DNA of 64,000 nt from Taibaiella chishuiensis (GTDB taxonomy: Bacteria; Bacteroidota; Bacteroidia; Chitinophagales; Chitinophagaceae): the NCBI RefSeq assembly GCF_003014535.1, contig NZ_PYGD01000014.1, positions 62,001 to 126,000 on the forward strand, written 5' to 3'. A model generated the notes under the pieces. That model searched no databases and had not been told where the DNA came from. It was given only the letters and a program-made list of their open reading frames with translations. Position numbers and translations under genes: made by a program. Below are positions 60,226-64,000 of the stretch, one piece after another (the first letter of the stretch is position 1; every line of letters starts with the position of its first letter).

Positions 60226-62478
60226 CTACCGGTCTATATGCTCCCGTAAACAGGCCGCCGTCGCCGAAGCGCTGTCCTGCAGCAAGCCGGCGACGGTTCC
60301 TGTAAACAGGATATTTCCGCCATATTTACCGGCGCCGGGTCCCATATCGACAATCCAGTCGGCATGCGCAATAACATCCAGGTTATGTTCAATCACGATC
60401 AGCGTATTGCCCTTATCGACCAGGGTATCCAAAAAATCCAGGAGCTTTTCGGTATCGCTGGGATGCAGGCCGGTGCTCGGTTCGTCGAGCACGATTAGTT
60501 TGTTGTCCTGTTTGAGTTCCCGGCTCAGTTTTAACCGCTGCCTTTCGCCACCGGAAAAACTATCGAGCCTTTGCCCCAGGGTCAGGTACCCCAGGCCCAG
60601 CTTGGATAACAGGTCGAAGGCAGCCCTGTACAAATCGTCCGGGAAGAAAGCGATCGCTTCCCCAACCGTCATGTCCATTACCGCTACTATATTTTTGCCC
60701 CGGTAAAGATAGGGAAGCACTTCGGGCCGGAAACCCGAGCCTCCGCAAACTTCACAGGGCTGCTCTATATCATCCATAAACGCGAGGTCGATTTTTTCGA
60801 CACCGGTACCCTTGCAGTTGACGCAGGCGCCTTCGCTGTTCCTGCTAAAAAGTTTCGGCGATACACCATTCGCTTTAGCAAACCGCATCCTTAAATCGTT
60901 GGAAAGGTTAAGATAGGTCAGCAGGTTGGACCGGACACTTGCAGCAAATAACGACTGATCGATAATCGTAACCTCCGGGTAAAACCGGGGCAGTACTTTA
61001 TTGATCAGGGTACTCTTGCCCGAACCGGCAACACCCGTAACTACGGTCATTACCCCTTGTGGTATGTGTACCGTTACATCTTTAAGGTTATGCAGGTTGC
61101 CGTGTTTAAGCTCCAGGTAACCTTTTGCCTTCCTGGGCTGGTGACGGATACGGGGTTGTTTCGAAAAATAAAGACCTGTTTTACCCTTTGACCGTTGCAG
61201 TCCTTCAAAGCAGCCTTCGTAAACAATCTCGCCACCATCCTTGCCGGACTGCGGGCCCATATCGATCACCCAGTCGGCTATTTTAACCAGGTCGGGATCA
61301 TGCTCTACGACCAGCACCGTATTGCCTTTATCCCTGATCTGGCGGATAATAGCAGCAATGTTCTGCAGGTCTCGTGGATGCAGGCCAATACTGGGTTCAT
61401 CAAAAATATAGAGCAGGTCGGTAAGATTATTACCCAGGTTCTTTACCATTTTTATACGCTGGCTTTCGCCGCCCGAAAGTGTATCCGTCCTCCTGTCGAG
61501 GGTCAGGTATTGCAAGCCTATGCCGACGATGTTTTTAAGTTTCTTTTCCAGTTCTGCCAACAGGCTTTCATAAGCGCCCGGTTGCAGTAATGCTACGAAT
61601 GCCAGCAGCTCGTCTATCGAAAGCGCCGTACAGTCGGCGATATCTTTACCCTTAATCCTGCAGGACAGGATCTTATCGTTTAACCGCTTGCCCCCGCAAG
61701 CCGGGCAGGGTTTCGTAATGATGACATTTTTCAGGGCCTCCTTCCGGGTCACATTTTCCCTGGACTCTTTTTTCAGAAAAGCCTTTTCGATCCGGGGCAC
61801 TATGCCTTCGTATTTTACGGTCTTTCCCCACTCCCGGTGCGGCTTTCGGGGTTTATGTTCCGGGGCGTATAACAACAGTTCCAATTCCTCCGGCCCGTAC
61901 TCTGCCAATTGCTTATCGTTATCGAAATAGCCCGACAAGGTATACCGTGTCAGGCGCCAGCCACCCGGCTGGAAAGTGGGAAACAGGATGGCGCCTTCGT
62001 TGAGCGACTTCTGCTTATCGATCAGGGCATCCATATCGACGGTTTGTACAAAACCGAGGCCTTCACATTCCGGGCACATGCCCAAAGGATTATTGAACGA
62101 GAAGGCATTGGAATACCCGACAAAAGGCTTTCCCATCCTGGAAAAAAGCAGCCGCAGCGACGCATACACATCGGTGGCCGTGCCTACGGTCGATCTTGCG
62201 CTTCCGCCCAGCCGCTTCTGGTTGATGATAATGGGCACGTTCAGGTTTTCGATCGCCTCTACGTCCGGCACACCGATATGCTGAAGCCGGTTGCGGATAA
62301 AGCTGCCCTGGGTTTCGTTAAACTGGCGCTGCGCCTCGGCCCCGATCGTTTCAAATACCAGCGAGGATTTGCCCGAACCGGACACACCGGTAAAAACGAC
62401 GATCTTATGCTTCGGTATCGTTACCGAAATATTCTTCAGATTATTTTGACACGCATGGGTTATGATAATCTTCTTCAT
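60226..62478 (-). CDS. Short UvrA-like ABC ATPase (UvrA2/drug-resistance type)
   Basis: The 750-residue protein has two ABC ATPase cores: Walker [10 protein letters not shown] (residues 31-39) and GVAGSGKST in the second half, signatures [10 protein letters not shown] and [10 protein letters not shown], and zinc-binding cysteine pairs (CPECEG, CPACGG, CVNCKG, CEVCGG). It is about 190 residues shorter than UvrA (roughly 940), which suggests the UvrB-binding insertion is missing, as in UvrA2 and the UvrA-like drug-resistance proteins of antibiotic producers. It probably confers tolerance to DNA-damaging compounds rather than classical excision repair. It is divergent from a marR-like gene whose operator overlaps its promoter. 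Confidence 0.88.
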   Translation of the reverse strand: MKKIIITHACQNNLKNISVTIPKHKIVVFTGVSGSGKSSLVFETIGAEAQRQFNETQGSFIRNRLQHIGVPDVEAIENLNVPIIINQKRLGGSARSTVGTATDVYASLRLLFSRMGKPFVGYSNAFSFNNPLGMCPECEGLGFVQTVDMDALIDKQKSLNEGAILFPTFQPGGWRLTRYTLSGYFDNDKQLAEYGPEELELLLYAPEHKPRKPHREWGKTVKYEGIVPRIEKAFLKKESRENVTRKEALKNVIITKPCPACGGKRLNDKILSCRIKGKDIADCTALSIDELLAFVALLQPGAYESLLAELEKKLKNIVGIGLQYLTLDRRTDTLSGGESQRIKMVKNLGNNLTDLLYIFDEPSIGLHPRDLQNIAAIIRQIRDKGNTVLVVEHDPDLVKIADWVIDMGPQSGKDGGEIVYEGCFEGLQRSKGKTGLYFSKQPRIRHQPRKAKGYLELKHGNLHNLKDVTVHIPQGVMTVVTGVAGSGKSTLINKVLPRFYPEVTIIDQSLFAASVRSNLLTYLNLSNDLRMRFAKANGVSPKLFSRNSEGACVNCKGTGVEKIDLAFMDDIEQPCEVCGGSGFRPEVLPYLYRGKNIVAVMDMTVGEAIAFFPDDLYRAAFDLLSKLGLGYLTLGQRLDSFSGGERQRLKLSRELKQDNKLIVLDEPSTGLHPSDTEKLLDFLDTLVDKGNTLIVIEHNLDVIAHADWIVDMGPGAGKYGGNILFTGTVAGLLQDSASATAACLREHIDR

Positions 62479-62482
62479 TTTC

Positions 62483-62518
62483 GTTAACTTTGCTAATAGT
62501 TAACAAAGTTAACTATTA
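62483..62518. promoter_or_regulatory. MarR operator at the divergent promoters of the uvrA-like and marR-like genes
   Basis: TAATAGTTAAC - AAA - GTTAACTATTA (62494-62518) is a perfect inverted repeat with 11-base arms. A third GTTAAC is at 62483. Two TAnnTTTG boxes lie here: TAACTTTG on the plus strand (62485-62492), just upstream of the repeat and ahead of marR, and TAACTTTG on the minus strand (62504-62511), inside it, for the uvrA-like gene. A bound MarR dimer should block both promoters. Confidence 0.85.
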
Positions 62519-62525
62519 AGATGAC

Positions 62526-62957
62526 ATGAACAAAGACAAGCAAGCATTTTATGAAGTATTTACAGCATTGCAATGCTTCATCCTCGCGCATATGCATAAA
62601 GGCGAAGTAAATGGGGTGACGGCAACACACTACAACCTGATCGAATACATCTACCGGCATGACCAATGCACCGGCAAACAGGTGGCGAAAGCCTTCAATA
62701 TCAGTCCACCCGCGGTCTCCAGGCAATTTAAATTCCTTATCGCGCAGGGGCTTATCGAACAGGAACAATCGCCGGAAGACCGCAGGATATTCCATTTGCG
62801 CGTAACCGGCAAAGGCCGGTTTATCGTCGACAATTCCGAAAACTTCCGGGAAACTGTTGCTCAGAAGGCATCCCAGAACCTGAGCAAAACCGAGTTAAAA
62901 AGCCTGACTGCCCTGCTATCGAAAGTGATGGATAAGATCGGCACGAAGGGTGCCTGA
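62526..62957 (+). CDS. MarR-family transcriptional regulator
   Basis: The 143-residue protein has the winged helix fold: a helical dimer start, then GKQVAKAFNISPPAVSRQFKFLIAQGLIEQ (HTH, about residues 55-80) and the wing SPEDRRIFHLRVTGKG. MarR proteins repress nearby genes and release DNA when a small molecule binds. The gene starts 47 bases from the divergent uvrA-like gene, with the GTTAAC inverted repeat between, so that gene is its probable target along with itself. Confidence 0.92.
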   Translation: MNKDKQAFYEVFTALQCFILAHMHKGEVNGVTATHYNLIEYIYRHDQCTGKQVAKAFNISPPAVSRQFKFLIAQGLIEQEQSPEDRRIFHLRVTGKGRFIVDNSENFRETVAQKASQNLSKTELKSLTALLSKVMDKIGTKGA

Positions 62958-63040
62958 TCAACCGTTGCTTATGCCCATGCCCCTGTTATAAGCAATACAC
63001 CAGGAGATAGCCGTTACGTAAATGGATTAAACAATCTTTT

Positions 63041-63886
63041 ATGCCTACAGGAAAAAATACAATCCCGGTAAATACAATGGCCGACGATATCGCGATAGCA
63101 AAGGCTTCGCTCGACGATTTTCGCCATGCCAAAGAAGCCTTCCGTCTTCATCGCGATGATTACTACCTCTTCCTGCTCTTGGAAAAAGGGGCGCTTACAC
63201 TGGAGATTGATTTCCGGAAGCACCACCTGGCGCCTCGTTCCGTAACCTGGATCCACCCGGGACAGGTGCATGGCATCGGCAAAGGTAAGGCCACTGTATT
63301 AAGTGCTTTGATCATCAAAAAGGAAATACTGCAGCCGGAATACCGTAACCTGCTGGCAGACCACAGTCCTGCGACACCGCAGCCCTTAAGCCCGGTCGCC
63401 TTCGCAGTTATAGACGATGCTGTATCCCTGGCGTTGCGCATCTACCGGGAAAAACAGGATAAGCTCTACCCTTCCCTTTTGAAAGACAGTTGCAATACCC
63501 TTGTTGGCTTAATACTATCGCGCTTCCTTGCACAGCGTAAATCGCCCGATCAGCTTTCGCGCTTCGAGCAGGTATACCGCAGGTTCCGCACATTGGTCGA
63601 CAGCCACTATACATCTATTAAAAAACCGGCCGAATATGCGCGGCAACTGAACATCAGCGCGGCCTACCTGTATGAATGTGTCAAAAAAACTACAGGCCAC
63701 TCCGCTTCTTACCATATCGGCCAACGCATCGTGCTCGAAGCGAAACGCCTGCTGTATTACTCCGACAAATCCGTAAAAGAAATTGCGTTTGAGCTGGGAT
63801 ACGAAGACTATCCCTATTTCACAAGGCTTTTTGCCAAAACAACTGGCATGACTGCCCTGGCATTCCGGCGTAAAAACCTGGAATAG
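63041..63886 (+). CDS. AraC-family transcriptional regulator
   Basis: The 281-residue protein has an N-terminal cupin-like sensor domain (residues 1-140; YYLFLLLEKGALTLEIDF and WIHPGQVHGIG) and a C-terminal AraC double HTH: ARQLNISAAYLYECVKKTTGHSASYHIGQRIVLEAKRLLYYSDKSVKEIAFELGYEDYPYFTRLFAKTTGM. It probably responds to an organic ligand. It stands alone at the end of the window. The 114 bases after its stop contain no gene. Confidence 0.88.
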   Translation: MPTGKNTIPVNTMADDIAIAKASLDDFRHAKEAFRLHRDDYYLFLLLEKGALTLEIDFRKHHLAPRSVTWIHPGQVHGIGKGKATVLSALIIKKEILQPEYRNLLADHSPATPQPLSPVAFAVIDDAVSLALRIYREKQDKLYPSLLKDSCNTLVGLILSRFLAQRKSPDQLSRFEQVYRRFRTLVDSHYTSIKKPAEYARQLNISAAYLYECVKKTTGHSASYHIGQRIVLEAKRLLYYSDKSVKEIAFELGYEDYPYFTRLFAKTTGMTALAFRRKNLE

Positions 63887-64000
63887 TCCAATATATACTT
63901 TTTTTCTGCATTGTACCGTGTAGCGGTCCTTCGTTCTTTTGCAACATAAAGTATCGAAAGATAATTATAGATCAAAACGAACAAGGAATATGATTTCAAA

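Noticed and set aside
1-64000. CRISPR arrays, tRNA or rRNA genes, IS elements, integrases
   Set aside because: No regularly spaced repeats, cloverleaf-type gene or transposase/recombinase motif was seen on reading both strands. Short structures could still be missed without a covariance search.

Overview
The window is chromosomal DNA of a Bacteroidota bacterium, most likely from the Chitinophagales/Chitinophagaceae. The evidence is type IX secretion (a PorU sortase and several cargo proteins with C-terminal sorting domains), promoters of the TAnnTTTG (-7 box) kind, weak Shine-Dalgarno signals, LytS/LytTR pairs and typical Bacteroidota families (DUF2807, META/DUF4377, DUF1800-DUF1501). Genes are dense on both strands. 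No tRNA, rRNA, insertion sequence, integrase or CRISPR array was seen.

Layout. 1-9.4 kb holds housekeeping and conserved genes: the 3' part of an M16 peptidase, folB, a MoxR ATPase, a DUF2807 lipoprotein, a YtxH protein, a rhodanese, a CCG-domain oxidoreductase subunit, prfB and an MgtC-like protein. 9.7-15.0 kb is a tight three-gene operon (TerB_N/TerB_C protein, DUF2791/BrxD-type ATPase, Lhr-like helicase) with its own promoter and a 200-nt leader. I read it as a Shango-type anti-phage system. 15.1-22.2 kb has an S9 peptidase, small proteins, and a LytS kinase / degenerate LytS-like protein / LytTR regulator cassette. 22.5-31.3 kb has pfkA, dut, a suhB-like phosphatase, a TolC-family protein, a VWA-like membrane protein and a DUF1800/DUF1501 pair. 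31.4-44.1 kb has a GH3 protein, a META-domain protein, a membrane-anchored MutS-like ATPase, a metal-binding-domain/AraC fusion, a serine hydrolase, a phosphodiester glycosidase, a WYL regulator, a DinB protein and an RlmL-like methyltransferase.

44.1-58.7 kb is a surface/secretion region. It holds T9SS cargo proteins, a collapsed T9SS gene remnant, repeated terminator hairpins, a deacetylase-family protein, a three-gene secreted/lipoprotein/T9SS operon, PorU and an AraC remnant. 58.7-63.9 kb holds two divergent regulator/target pairs with readable palindromic operators (HxlR with a quinone oxidoreductase, MarR with a short UvrA-like ABC protein) and a final AraC regulator.

The most interesting elements are the TerB-ATPase-helicase operon, the LytS-like protein whose phospho-acceptor His is Asp, the membrane-anchored MutS ATPase, the collapsed T9SS gene that keeps only its signal peptide and sorting tail, and the MarR/UvrA control region in which both divergent promoters lie at the operator. 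Functions rest on reading motifs by eye. No database search was run.
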